DNA of 64,000 nucleotides from Certhia americana (GCA_018697195.1 CM031878.1:63181471-63245470); one strand, 5' to 3'; positions 13,401 through 24,089 are shown, counted from the first letter of the stretch. Notes: generated from the sequence alone by a model not told the origin. A program made the numbers and translations.

Positions 13401-15963
13401 TTATTATTTAGAAGTATTAATGTGTTAAAATATTTTAAACTACATTTCTGAAGTTCTAATATTTCTACCTTGAAATATTTATAGTATATACAATAATCTT
13501 TATCTGAAAAACTTAACATTAAAGAAGATAATAAAGATGGGAGACTGTGACATAACAATATCATTTTAGTTTAAATTGATGTCTGCTTGTTATTTGCTCA
13601 GTAGTCTACAGTTCAGAGGTTTTGATGCCACAGTGATCATAGCTGACTCTGCAATGTTATCAGAAGTATCTATATCTTTAAGAAAATGCATTAACTTTTG
13701 TCTAGAATTCATTCAAATGAAATGTAGATACTTAATTCAAAAATCTTTTCCTTCTTGTACCTTGCTGAGACTGTGGGCTTGTAACTGTAGGATACAGTGG
13801 AAAGGAATCTTTTATAGATTTGTAATTTACAATGCTAAATGTAACTGGGAGACAAGAAAAATACAATAAGGGAATTTCATTGGGAAACAGTCACATTTTG
13901 CACTATTTGCAATTTTGTATGTTCAGAAAGTCTTGGGGTTTGAGGTTCAAATATGTAAGCAACATAGTTGTAAGAAATGAATACTTCCAAAAACTTCTTC
14001 ACAAGGTGTAGGTAAAAGGTTAATTTGGTGGGGGATGAAATAAAAATTAAAGGTATAGATACAAATGTGTTCTCTGGTTTTGTACCTACCATGGTCTCCA
14101 TCTTGTCTGACCACACTGGGCTCCTGCTGAACTGAGGAATTATTAACTGGTGACAGGTGTAAATTGATAGATGTCATAACAGGAAAGGATGTCATGTTGG
14201 TTTTCTATGATCTGCTACTTCCACTTACTTCTCTACCTAGCACAGAAACATTATTTTACACTGACTTTGTCTCACTGTTGTCCTGAACTTCATCACAGAG
14301 AAGGTAAATTTTATGCAGTAGATTAGTCATGATGGACTTAGTTTGAAGATGTTAAGACACTGTTTCATCATGAAGGACAAAATCATATCTTAAGGTGCCT
14401 AGGGTGCAGTGAGTAATTCAACCAGAGCCACACCAACAAGTCAGACAGGAAATGGGAATCGCATTAAAGCCAATGGAGAAGAATTCAAGGTATGAACTCT
14501 GTTTACTGATACTTCCCTTGGTCTTACTACGACAGAAGTAAGCTAAACTACTGTCAATTTTTTTTTTTTTTTTAAGCAGTAGAGATACCGAGCAGAAGTT
14601 TAGTCACATGAATAATTTGTCCAGATAGCAGAAGGAAATAGTAAGTGAACTCTTCTAAATTCAGCATTAAACCTGAAGTTGCTAAAATCAGAAAAAGGCA
14701 TTTGGATTCCACTTACTAATGAAGTGCTGTAACTGAAATCTTCATGCAGTTTTGTAACAGTTGGTTGGAATGGGAATATGAAGAGTCTTGTTCTGCTTTT
14801 TGGGGCACAGTTTGTTTGTTTTAGAGGAAACTGATACATATCTTCAGGCAGTTTAGATAATGTTAATTCATTCCATTCATGAGCTCAAGCAAAAGATTTA
14901 GCCTGACGTATCACTACTTACATGTTTCCTGCTATGTCCAAGACAAATGTTAACTAAAACCCATCTCCATAAGCACATTAGGATGCTAGGTGGTACAGGA
15001 AATGTTTTAAAATTTTGTCAACAGTTTGAAGTAACCAGTAGTGGAAGTAATTAATCCTGTCAATAAGCTACTTTGAAAGGCTAGTAATGTTTGAGGCCAT
15101 TACCTAGAGAATCTGTACGTGGAGTTACACATTTCAAACTACTTGCTGTGGCAAATAATTTTGCATTTATGAGTTGTGGATAAATTTGGGTTTTTTTCTT
15201 ATGGGTGAGGTCATTCTTTCTCAACCAGAGTCATTCTATGTACTTCTGCTGAAAGTACTAGACAGAAAATGAAGTTGGAGCCAAGAGGTGAAAACTTACC
15301 TTTTAATCTGATATGAATGCATTGCTTGCACTTTATGAATCACTTTGGCTGACTATTAACCTTCTCATGGAATTCCAATCTTGCTATTAGAAAAAAAACA
15401 GTTTTCAGTCCTCCTGTGGATTTTGGGAACCAAGGACAAATACTCAAATTGACTGTGCCTATCTTAGGTACAGACAAGTTAGTAAGAATATAGAGAAGGC
15501 TTTTATCTAGATAAAAAATTTGAAATAAAATGTTCCAGGAGTGTGTCTAGCAATAAGTTACAAACTCCTTTATGTGTTCTGCCAATAATCAAGGAAATAC
15601 TTGAAGCTTCCATGTGAAACTTGAAAACTAGTAATTTAATCAGAATTAAGAGAATGAGAACATAATCTTTTTAAATTATTGTTGTCAGTACAGCCTGTGA
15701 ATGTCCTAGCATACAGTGGATGGTAACAAAAACAAAGTGTCCTCTAAATACATATTTTGTTACTAAAATTCTGAATGGGCTTCAGGGATTTCTTCTTACT
15801 TTTATTTCTTATTTGCTGCCATCCCAGTAAATGTGGTGGTAGCAATCTGAATACAGTAGATCTCAGAACAATTTGGCAAGTAGTATCTGTTGAGTTCTTA
15901 GGAGCCTGAAACATTGTGTTGGATAGTGGACGTGTTTGTTCCAGCTGACCACCAGCATGCTCT

Positions 15964-16020
15964 TTCTGTCTGCTTTTCTTACATGTATAAAAGCTGTCTG
16001 CTTTTCTTATATGTCTAAAA
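15964..16020. repeat. 28-bp tandem duplication
   Basis: Two adjacent copies share CTGTCTGCTTTTCTTA, followed by CATGTATAAAA in the first copy and TATGTCTAAAA in the second. A short local duplication with a few differences. Confidence 0.8.
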
Positions 16021-17055
16021 AAGTGCAAAGGAAACTTAAGTTCTAGTACACTATTCCTTCTGTGTCTTCTCAAAGTTGCACATATGGAAAATATGTTACA
16101 TTTTCCTCCCCCCCTCTGTTTTTATCAAGCAGGCATACCAGTTACTTCTCTTTTCTCCACTTCCCTGGCAAGTGGGGAAATGTGCCTGTGTTACTTTTCT
16201 TATACTTTATATGCCTTTATACTTTTTTTATCAGAAATAACTTCTTGCACAGAGGGGCTGACAATTCCAACTCTGACCTGGTGTAAGTGACTGGCAAATT
16301 TTAGTACTAAGATTAATATGACAACACTGTCTTTTCTTTGGGAAGCATTTACTATCAGCAAAGTATAGTACTAATGCAGTATAATATTACTATGGAAGAG
16401 TAAGGAAAGATAGATATGCAGTTGGGTGATTTCATAGATTTTTATATGTATTTTATTAAATAATGGTTTGCTAGATGATCTATGAAATTATAGTTATGTA
16501 TATGATTTATGAATATATCACAGAATTCTTGTCAGAACTCTTCAGAAGGGCAAACATACAACACATGGAAATTTCCTTAGGTTTTTAAATATGTAGATTT
16601 TAATAAACTGCATAATTTCTTGTGGTTTAAACAGTTGCACTTTTGTAGATATAGCTGGATCAGATTTAAGAAATCATTTGATGCTGTTTGTGGTTGTCCC
16701 ACAACAGAACATTATAGCCACTGTTATAGCTGAGATGCCATGAAGGAATCACATGACTATTTCTGTTCAGATTCAGTGCAAAATTAGTTGAGGCTTGCTG
16801 GGAAGACATCTAGACTTAGGCTGTCAGGCTTTAAGATGTTCAGGTCAATGAAGTGAACACTCAGCTAGAGGATTATATTGTACCACTGGGTTTGTTAAAC
16901 ACTTCTGAAAAACTAGGAAGAAAAATATATCAAATTCATGCAATTTCAGTCAAAATCCTTCTATTTGGTCTTAAGTGATTTTTTTTCTGTTGTTTCGGGT
17001 GGCATTTTTAACTTTTTACCAACTTGATAGCATTCGGTGTAGCCAGTGAGACAAC

Positions 17056-17080
17056 ACTTAGAGCAGGTAATGCTCTAAGT
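17056..17080. repeat. Inverted repeat, 10-bp arms
   Basis: ACTTAGAGCA (17056-17065) and TGCTCTAAGT (17071-17080) are exact reverse complements separated by GGTAA. No associated element was seen. Confidence 0.85.
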
Positions 17081-17351
17081 CATGTTTCTTTTACAAAACT
17101 AAGAGTTATGCTATGACACAACAACTGAATAATTACTAGCCCTCTGAGTTCCTAACAAAATCAGAACTGTATCAACAAGACTCAGGGGGCCCTAAGACAA
17201 GAGAGAATGAAAAAAGTTTATTCACTTATTTCTGAATGTGTTTATAATTGCTCTGTTGTGAAATTTCAAGCTATTGAAAACTGCCATGTTTTCTCACTTC
17301 AGGTCACAAGGACACAATATATCCTGATATTCCTTCTAGACAGATTATTTT

Positions 17352-17356
17352 CCAGT
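17352..17356. repeat. Target-site duplication CCAGT (left copy)
   Basis: CCAGT directly precedes the LTR end TGTCAC at 17357 and is repeated at 24085-24089 directly after the other LTR end GTGACA. This marks the two insertion boundaries of the first provirus. Five bases is shorter than the six usually seen for class II elements. Confidence 0.85.
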
Positions 17357-17635
17357 TGTCACTATAGATACATGAATAGACACACGCATTCAACTCTCTT
17401 CTCAGAGCAAGGAGGAAAAGAAAGGAAGTTTATTGTGTTCCAAAGGTGACCAGGAATTGGAGGGTGAAGTTGCCACTTCTCAAAACCACAGGTCAAACCA
17501 AAAGTCCATCAAGTCTTGCTTTCTCTAGAGAGGAATGCAAAAACAATCGTTATTTATATGAAAATCCCTGAGAAACTCCACTACAAGAATGTAAGCATCC
17601 AAAGGCTAAGAAAGAACATGCAAAAACAGGTGACA
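17357..17635 (-). repeat. 3' LTR of provirus 1
   Basis: 279 bp, with ends TGTCAC and GGTGACA on the + strand, matching the 5' LTR throughout. The polyadenylation signal AATAAA (complement of TTTATT at 17429-17434) is kept. Relative to the 5' LTR it lacks about 20-25 bp just upstream of that signal, including the TATATATATA stretch, so this copy has no obvious TATA box. Confidence 0.93.
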
Positions 17636-17710
17636 TCTTACCATTTTCTGTTTAAAAAAGAAAAATAAAAAAGAAAAATGAACAACGTTAAAAGAGAAAA
17701 TGTACAATGT

Positions 17711-18730
17711 TCAATGTCCATTTGTGGAGGAATCATCAGAGTGATCACTCAGGTTGTCTGCATCTGAGTCATCACTTGATGATCCATCCATTTGATGACT
17801 TTCAGTTTGGTCACAGTTTCCTTGTTGCCAGTTGACCAGATTCTGTCTCTGCAGTCGCAGGTCAGGACAAACACACCTCGAAGGTACCCAGCATACTCCA
17901 GTATCTGTGGAGACACACACGTACCCTTGCCCAGAAGCGATAAGGTCATTGGGACCTTCCCACTGTTTGGTGACTAAATTCCACACCTGAACCTTCGCTA
18001 GAGGCTGAGGTGTCTTGTCCAAAGCCTGCAAAGAGAGGTGATGATTCAAAATGACAGGGTTATTTGAATTCTGTGGCACAGTAAGATGATTGATGGTATA
18101 CAAAGCTTTTGCCAACCAACTCTGCGGGGTTTCAGCCTGCATTCCCTGTTTTTGTTTTTGAAGAACCCGCTTCAGAGTACCATGAGCGCATTCTACAATA
18201 GCTTGACCATTTGGAGAATGAGGGATACCAAACTCATGTGACACACCCCATGACTGCAGAAACTGCTGCATGTGCTGCAATGCGTAAGCAGGACCATTGT
18301 TGGTTTTCACAGCAGAAGGTTTGCCTAGAACAGCAAAGGCCTGCCCCAGTGGGCAAGAACATCGTGGGCCTTTTCTCCAGTGTGAGCAGAGGCCCACATG
18401 GCAGAGGAGAACGTGTCCACCATGACATGCACATACTTGAGCTGGCAAAACTTGGCAATCTGGGTGACAGCAGCCTGCCAAAGCTCCAAGGCCCCACGGC
18501 CTCTGGGGTTCACCCAGCTGGTAAGGGTGCAGCCAGTGCATGACAGTCATCACAGGACTTGACAATGTCACGAGCCTCAGTAGGCATCAGCTGAAACTGC
18601 TTCTGCAAAGTATGTGCATTCTGATGGAACAACCCATGCGATGCCTTGGCCTGCGCAAGTGTGTCAGGCTGAGGTGCTACCCATGCTGGGTTAGCCAACA
18701 TGTCAGTCCTCACGTTACCTTCTGCTACAA
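17711..18730 (-). pseudogene. Integrase of provirus 1 (broken; catalytic Asp changed to Asn)
   Basis: Integrase joins the viral DNA to the host chromosome. In minus-strand order, the zinc-binding region comes first (SHGLFHQNAH then SCDDCH, the HHCC pattern). A second frame carries the first catalytic aspartate in HVMVDTFSSAMWASAHTGEK. A third frame carries VKTNNGPAYAL and GQAIVECAHGTLK. The second catalytic position, normally Asp, is Asn (codon AAC at 18299-18301), with exactly 35 residues to the Glu of IVECAH. A C-terminal domain follows (VQVWNLVTKQWEGP, then GVCWVPSRCV). The protein ends with a Ser/Asp-rich acidic tail and a stop at 17711. At least two frameshifts separate the pieces, near 18330 and 18510, so this copy cannot make an active enzyme. 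Confidence 0.9.
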
Positions 18731-19100
18731 ACCCTGGCAAGTCCGTGTGACTCCTCACATGCAGGATGTAGTATGGATGAACCTGGTCCTGAATGGCACA
18801 CCACAAGGTCTTCATTAAATGAAACAAGGCAGGATTACTGTCAAAACTGAATAACCCAACCGCTGTGCGATGTCAGCCACATAGGCTGAATCCAGGACCA
18901 AATTGAAAGGTTCCTGGGAAAATTTCTCAAATGCCATGACAGCAGCACTTAATTCAATCAATTGGGCTGGCCCAGCCTCATGGCCTTCCAGGACTTGCCA
19001 CTCAGATCCATCCCTTCAGGTAACAGTGGCCTTTCCTGTTTTCCCCAAACTGTCAGTGAAGATGGTGGGTCCTTGCACTGGTTCCTGGCTATTTTTGAGC
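18700..19100 (-). pseudogene. RNase H domain of provirus 1 (broken)
   Basis: The RNase H removes the RNA strand after reverse transcription. Its start is visible as GPTIFTDSLGKTGKA, just after the connection domain, and holds the first catalytic Asp. Its end is visible as HVRSHTDLPGFVAEGNVRTD, a well-conserved class II block directly upstream of the integrase zinc region. The middle is split across frames. The LIEL-type central motif lies around 18940-18960 in a different frame from both ends. Confidence 0.75.
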
Positions 19101-20450
19101 CACAAAGAGATTTGTGTGAATTTTGCTACCTGCAGTATCTTGTGGCTGGGCAGATGATAAGTGATCTGCCCTGAAAAGTTTTCCAGAGCACTGTGCAGGG
19201 ACACACTGTCTGCAAGGCTCCATTCAAAATCCTCCCTTTGTATCGGGAGTATGATCTTTGAGGGATCCGCACCCATCAATTGCAAACACCATTGTCGGCA
19301 TTTGATTATTAAGCGAGCAATTAGCTCAAACACTGCAGTTGCCGTCTTCTGCGGCTGATGAGGCAGAAAAACCCATTCCAAGACATGCAAGGGATCAGAC
19401 CATTTGTCATTCCATTGGCCAATGATGCCAGTGGGATTGGAATCTGGAGTGGTAATGAACACAGTGATATCAACGGCAGGATCAATGCGATGAACCTGAC
19501 AAGCAGAAATGGCTTGCTGAACCTGCACCTCCAGCACCTGATGTGCCTCAAGGGTCAATGTTTGAGGCGATTTTAAATCAACAGTCTCCCTTCAATGAAT
19601 CAAACACAGGAGACAATTGTGCGTTGGTCAGTCCCAAGTACGGACGTAACCAAGTGATGACACCTACCAATTTCTGGGCATCACTCAGTGTCTTCACCAA
19701 ATGCACAAATTGCACCTCCTGGTGTTGGATTGTACATTCCAGAATTTTGATACCCAAATACTTCCAAGGAGGTTGTTGTTGAACATTTTCTGGAGCCACC
19801 TGCAGCCCATTTGAATGCAAGGCATTGAGCAACTGAGGCTGTATCCTCAGCAGCTCATCCTGGATGGACACAGCCACCAAAATGTCGTCCATATAATGAT
19901 ACACACGGGCATCAGGAAACTGCTTGTGAACTCCAGACAAGGCACAGGCCACATACCATTGGTATATGGCTGGACTGTTCCGCATGCCCTGGGGCAAATT
20001 TGCCATTGATACCGCTGTGTGGGCTCAGCATTGTTAATTGCTGGCACTGAGAAGGCAAATTTCGGTCTGTCATTGGGATGCAAAGGAATTGTGAAATATC
20101 CAAATCCATGATGAGGATTGGCCAATCTGTGGGAAGCATGGTAGGCGATGGCATGCCAGCCTGCAATGTTCCCATGCTTTCCATCACGACATTGACCTTT
20201 TGGAGGTCTTGTTTTTGGAAAGAAGAAATGGAAACCTCCATTTCCCAGATTTTTTATTGATGCAGAAGACAGGAGTGTTCCAGGGACTGGTGGAAGGCTC
20301 CAGATGACCCTTGTCTAATTGCTTCTGCACCAGGTTTCAAAGGGCGACTAATTTATCTTGAGAGAGGGGCCACTGGTTTTCCCAGATGAGTTTGTCTACC
20401 AGCCACCATAAAGTAGATGTAGGACACTGTACCCTTCATTGCAGTGGCCC
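19016..20450 (-). pseudogene. Reverse transcriptase of provirus 1 (broken)
   Basis: The polymerase is spread over at least four frames. An N-terminal part at about 20440-20260 contains WPLSQDKLVAL-like residues. Then come GMPSPTMLPTDWPILIMDLD (20241-19912 frame), GYFTIPLHPNDRPKFAFSVP (20125 frame) and LPQGMRNSPAIYQ (20006 frame). The intact catalytic box YMDD sits at 19884-19895. After it come the thumb and connection (KYLGIKI, then QVQQAISACQVHRIDP in the 19558 frame). The YMDD box and LPQGM fit class II retroviruses. Each frame change marks a one- or two-base indel, so no full polymerase can be made. Confidence 0.92.
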
Positions 20451-20481
20451 CCATCAAAAGCGCATTCCGATGCACAACCCC

Positions 20482-20772
20482 TCACGCAGATAGAACATCC
20501 TTCCCCCAGAGGTTAACCAGACATGCAGTGACATGAGGCCGAACCATGACGTTCTGTCCCTCTGGGTTTGTGATCTGCACGGGCAGCTGGCTCATGCAGC
20601 ATTGCGTCGTTCCTCCCAATCCTGCGATAGGTGTCTGCACCGTCTCCAAAGGCCACTCTGGGGGCCAGGCAGCAAGGGAGAGAACTGTGACATCCACACC
20701 GGTGTCCAGAAGCCCACGGAGATGGATCTCCAGCAACGCCATACCAGGAACAGATAGGGTGCACACCCTCAC
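20482..20772 (-). pseudogene. Aspartic protease of provirus 1
   Basis: The protease cuts the viral polyproteins. The frame shows the active-site motif LLDTGVDVTVLS (DTGV codons at 20695-20706), the flap GLGGTTQ, and LVNLWGKDVLS near the C terminus, where class II proteases carry a conserved LWGRD-type block. The usual DTGA/DTGS reads DTGV here. The segment is open for 96 codons but lies in a different frame from the dUTPase upstream. A frameshift between the two (around 20780) has therefore broken the pro gene. Confidence 0.88.
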
Positions 20773-20786
20773 GGGACGGTCCTCAG

Positions 20787-21097
20787 TCAGGACAGTGGTC
20801 CAGTGGACCTGAAGTGGCCCAGTGGATCCAAATCTGCCTTCTCCTCATGACTGTTCAACTGTCCTATGAACAGAAGACTGAAAAGGCACAAGTTGAGCAA
20901 TCCATGTTCCTTTTGGGATAGTGACAGGGGTGTGGGTGTGGATACCATAGCATGAATCTGTCCTGTGAAATCTGCATCAATTAGTCCCAAGTGTGCAATG
21001 ATGCCCTGAAAGGTGGCACTAGATCTCCCCATAAGGAGAGCACTCATGCCTTCACCCAAGGGACCAACGGCATCCAGGAGGCCCTTGTGTATTTTTT
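20787..21097 (-). pseudogene. dUTPase of provirus 1 (N-terminal part of pro)
   Basis: dUTPase hydrolyses dUTP and keeps uracil out of viral DNA. The frame has MSALLMGRSSATFQGIIAHL, then GLIDADFTGQIHAMVSTP. The latter matches the conserved motif around the catalytic Asp in trimeric dUTPases. The next motif, normally GxRIAQL, is out of frame or degraded. A dUTPase fused ahead of the protease in a frame shifted -1 from gag is typical of betaretroviruses and supports the class II assignment. The frame is entered at an A-run (21092-21097) just past the gag stop. Confidence 0.85.
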
Positions 21098-21103
21098 CAG
21101 ATT

Positions 21104-23657
21104 CTAAGACAACTGCTGCTGCTGTGCAGACATCAACACCTGCTGAGCTACGGGTGCTGGCTGCAAGCTGGCTAAGCAGACCTCCATCAGCTCCTTGGTC
21201 AGGAGAGAAACTTGTGTCTGAGTGTGACTCCCCTTTATGCTCTGCTTCCTGTTTCTAGAATCCAGCAAAGTCTGGCTGTTAGCATGAGCAGTCGCCTTAC
21301 AGACATTTGCAGTATGGTTTGGCCTTCCACACTGACCACAGTAACACAAGGGAGTGGTAACCTTCTGCCCCTTCTTTTTCTGTTTCCTACCAGTCCTAGC
21401 ATTCCCTTGCCATAGCTTTCCATCCTGCTGCGTTTTCCAAACCAGTTGCACAGCAGTTGCCAAGGCAGCCACCTTACGGCCGAAGGTGCCTATCTTAGCA
21501 CAGGCTTCCACCATGTCAGAGACACAGGGATCACTAGGAAGAGCCTCTATGATTCTCCTACAATCAGCATTGCAATTACTTCTCATCAGGTATTTAAGCA
21601 AGAGCTTTCTTGCTTCTGGGTCTCCCATTTGCCTCTCCACAGAGGCAGTCAATCTCCCTGCAAATCATAAAAAGGACTTATCAGCTCCCTGGATTACAGT
21701 CGCAAATGCTCCCTTCGGAGCAGCTAATTCCATGGTCTGAACCATCACTGCCATCCCTGTTGCCTTGCACTGCTCGAGCACAAGGGGATCAAAACCAGCC
21801 TGCCCATTAGGAGCAGCGTAATTGCCTAGACCCAACAGCACATCAGTGCCAATCACATCTGGGATCCCATTGACCCAGTGTAGCATTCTGCTGCCAATTT
21901 GGACTGGAAAACTTTATATTCCACAGGGTTGAAAAGAATGCATGCCAAACTACGAATGTCATGGGGTAGCAGGACATCAGCAGCAAACACACAAAGCAGC
22001 TGCATAACCTCAGCAGATCCCAGCTGAGGTTATTTCCAACCTTATCATGGAGTTCCAGCATAGCTGTCCATGATAAGGGCTGATAGGTGTTATTTGTAAC
22101 TCCTCTAAGCACAGGGAAAGCCTGATAAACCCCTGGTAGGGTCATAGCACCCGCTAATGTCCATCCTGTGGACCCCACAGGGACAGAGGCAGGTGCCTGA
22201 CTGGGAGTCAGCTCGACCCCGCCCAATGCAGCGCTCCCTGCAGCATCAGCAGGGCCAGAGGAGCCATCTCCATGATCCTGGGGGTGATGTGCAGAAACAC
22301 TGTCGACCATTTCCTCCGCCTTGATTTTAACTTCTCACCAGAACCGTCCACGTTCCCTCGGACGGACGGTCACATGACATGGGGGAAGTGCCCACAATGC
22401 TGTTGATGCAGACCCTCCACCCCGGGGGCCCATCGGTCTCCCACCGGCCGAGTCCCAATCCGCGCCAAAGGTGAACACTGCAGCGCCTGCGGCTGCTGCG
22501 GTCCTGGCATCCGCGGGAGGCTGGCACTGCGGACCCGACCTGTCGGGGCCACACCAGTCCCAGCGAGCCTGTGCTCGGTGCAGAGTGGACCGGGGCTATC
22601 CCGGGTTCACTTCACCCGGGCGCGGGGCGGGGGGGGACGCAGAAGGAGATGGTGCCAGCGGAGCGACATCAGCGCTCCGTGCCTCAGCCCCGCATGCACC
22701 ACCACCCGCCGCGCCCAGCAGGGACAGCGCAGGGAAAAGGAGTCTGGGACCACCCTTCACAGGGTATCCGACCGCAGACACCGCCCACCCCGAGCGGAGC
22801 AGCTTGGGCTGACTGCCATTCCTGACAGGGCTGGATAAAAAATCGATCACTGTCCCTCCTCCGGCGGCTTCCACCACCTGCACATGCCCAACAGGCTGCA
22901 CAGAAGTGGAGGCCCCCGCAGCCACCCCACTCCGACTGAGTGGCAGAGGGCTGGACCCCTTCCCCACTGCAGCCAGGGGATAGGTAGTGGAATTATCACA
23001 GTGTGGGCACAGTGTGGTCACCAACTCAGACATAGTCAGGGCTGGAGGCTGAGCCAGGGCCCCCCTGAAGTTCCCCAGCACTGGGAAGGCACAGAGGGAG
23101 GGCAGTTCCCCCTCATACTGCTGCCATGGCACGGGGGAAGATGGGGCAGGCAGAGCCAAGCCCTCAGGACCCTCAGAAGCCTGTGGGGCTTTGCCCCTTT
23201 GCTGGCCAGGAGGACAAAAGCCACAATCTGAGACAGGAACCTCTCCCCTCGCAACATCACAGTGGGTAGGCAAAAGTTCTGTCTCATGTAAAAAGTCGAA
23301 ATCCTCCTCCTCGTCCGCATCTGAGATCTCCCTGGAACTCTGCGAAACCACAGCGACACGAGAGGAGCCACAGGGGTACATCTCCAAAGCCAGGTTCACT
23401 GATTTCCAGTGTACCAACAACCTCTCTTTGTCTACACTATACTCAGCAAAGACAGACTCCATGAGACGGTCTCCAACTAAAGATCACACCTCCTTGGAGA
23501 ATAATCCTTCATGCTTTGGGAAGAACCCGTTCCTTCTAGCCCACAGGAATAACTTCTTGAACTCACTCTGGGAGATTGGATCTCAGTTTCGGTCAAGAAA
23601 CCATGCCCAGAGCTCCAGGACTAGGGATTCTTTCGCAAAGAGCACGGAGGTCTCCAT
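21104..23657 (-). pseudogene. gag of provirus 1 (matrix, capsid, nucleocapsid; broken)
   Basis: Gag forms the viral core. I place the start at the ATG 23657-23655 because it is about 100 bp after the primer-binding site, sits in a strong context (ACAATGG) and opens a matrix-like sequence. The second residue is Glu, so there is no N-terminal glycine to myristoylate. TGA codons interrupt the matrix at 23583-23585 and 23484-23486. A further stop falls at 22596-22598 in a long proline/serine-rich linker. The capsid N-terminus (YQAFPVLRGVTNNTYQPLSW) is near 22150-22070. A frameshift near 22040 precedes the rest of the capsid, where the major homology region (TVIQGADKSF, FAGRLTASVERQ) carries another TGA. 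One CCHC zinc knuckle, CGQCGRPNHTANVC, lies at about 21301-21343. The frame ends at TAG 21104-21106. Confidence 0.9.
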
Positions 23658-23757
23658 TGTCACAAAAGCTGCAGGCAAATCGGCCCACGGCTCTTAATCA
23701 CCGGGCGAATAGCGAGAGAAGCGGGCGTGGAGCAGACGAGACCTCACCCACGGCTGT

Positions 23758-23775
23758 TCCTCACACGGGGCACCA
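23758..23775 (-). promoter_or_regulatory. Primer-binding site, elongator tRNA-Met
   Basis: On the + strand, TCCTCACACGGGGCACCA equals, as I recall it, the last 15 bases of a vertebrate elongator tRNA-Met plus its CCA end (18 of 18). It lies two bases inside the 5' LTR, where the primer for minus-strand DNA synthesis must bind. Lysine tRNAs are more usual for class II elements. Confidence 0.85.
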
Positions 23776-23777
23776 GA

Positions 23778-24084
23778 TGTCACTATAGACACGCGAATAG
23801 ACACACGCACTCAATACAACTCCTCTCGGAGCAAGGAGGAAAAGAAAGGAAGTTTATTGTGTGACCCAAATATATATATATCATTCGAAAGGTGACCAGG
23901 GATTGGAGGGTGAAGTTGCCACCTCTCAAACCCACAGATCAAACCAAAAGTCCATCAAGTCTCGCTTCCTCTAGAGAGGCATGCAAAACCAATTGTTGTT
24001 TATATGAAAGTCCATAAGAAACTCCTCTACAAGAATGTAAGCATCAGAAGGCTAAGAAAAAAAACATGCAAAACCAGGGTGACA
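23778..24084 (-). repeat. 5' LTR of provirus 1
   Basis: 307 bp. It keeps an alternating TATATATATA stretch (about 23870-23880) followed, in transcription direction, by the polyadenylation signal AATAAA (complement at 23853-23858). That spacing is compact, with a very short R region. It shares blocks such as CAAGGAGGAAAAGAAAGGAA with the 3' LTR, but the two differ by scattered substitutions and by the 20-25 bp TATA-region indel. Confidence 0.93.
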
Positions 24085-24089
24085 CCAGT
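24085..24089. repeat. Target-site duplication CCAGT (right copy)
   Basis: An exact match to 17352-17356, directly after the LTR end GTGACA. Confidence 0.85.

Larger units (their letters stand above)
6482..17351. other. Long intron, no gene seen
   Basis: About 10.9 kb of AT-rich sequence without a convincing coding exon, RNA gene or provirus. It contains the 18-bp palindrome (6885-6933), a possible CR1 tail (7148-7200), a hairpin (9889-9919), a 48-T run (10398-10445), a 16-T run (about 14558-14573), a 28-bp duplication (about 15964-16020) and a 10-bp palindrome (17056-17080). The stretch 11341-11600 is richer in GC than its neighbours, but I do not recognise it. Confidence 0.5.
17357..24084 (-). 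mobile_element. Complete env-less class II (ERVK/betaretrovirus-like) provirus, decayed
   Basis: This 6728-bp provirus runs right to left. It has a 5' LTR (23778-24084), a tRNA-Met primer-binding site (23758-23775), gag (about 23657-21104), dUTPase and protease (about 21097-20482), reverse transcriptase with RNase H (about 20450-18700), integrase (about 18730-17711) and a 3' LTR (17357-17635). The termini are TGTCAC...GTGACA and the flanks carry the duplication CCAGT. A dUTPase joined to the protease in a frame distinct from gag, the LPQGM and YMDD motifs and a CCHC box point to the betaretrovirus/ERVK group. Only about 75 bp lie between the integrase stop and the 3' LTR, so there is no env. 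All genes carry stops or frameshifts. The LTRs differ at many positions and by an indel, so the insertion is old. Confidence 0.93.

Noticed and set aside
22471..22838. Several + strand open frames of 84-113 codons
   Set aside because: They are antisense shadows of the GC-rich gag linker of provirus 1, which is the supported reading.
23758..23775. A tRNA-Met gene
   Set aside because: Only the last 18 bases of the tRNA match and no cloverleaf precedes them. It is the primer-binding site of the provirus.
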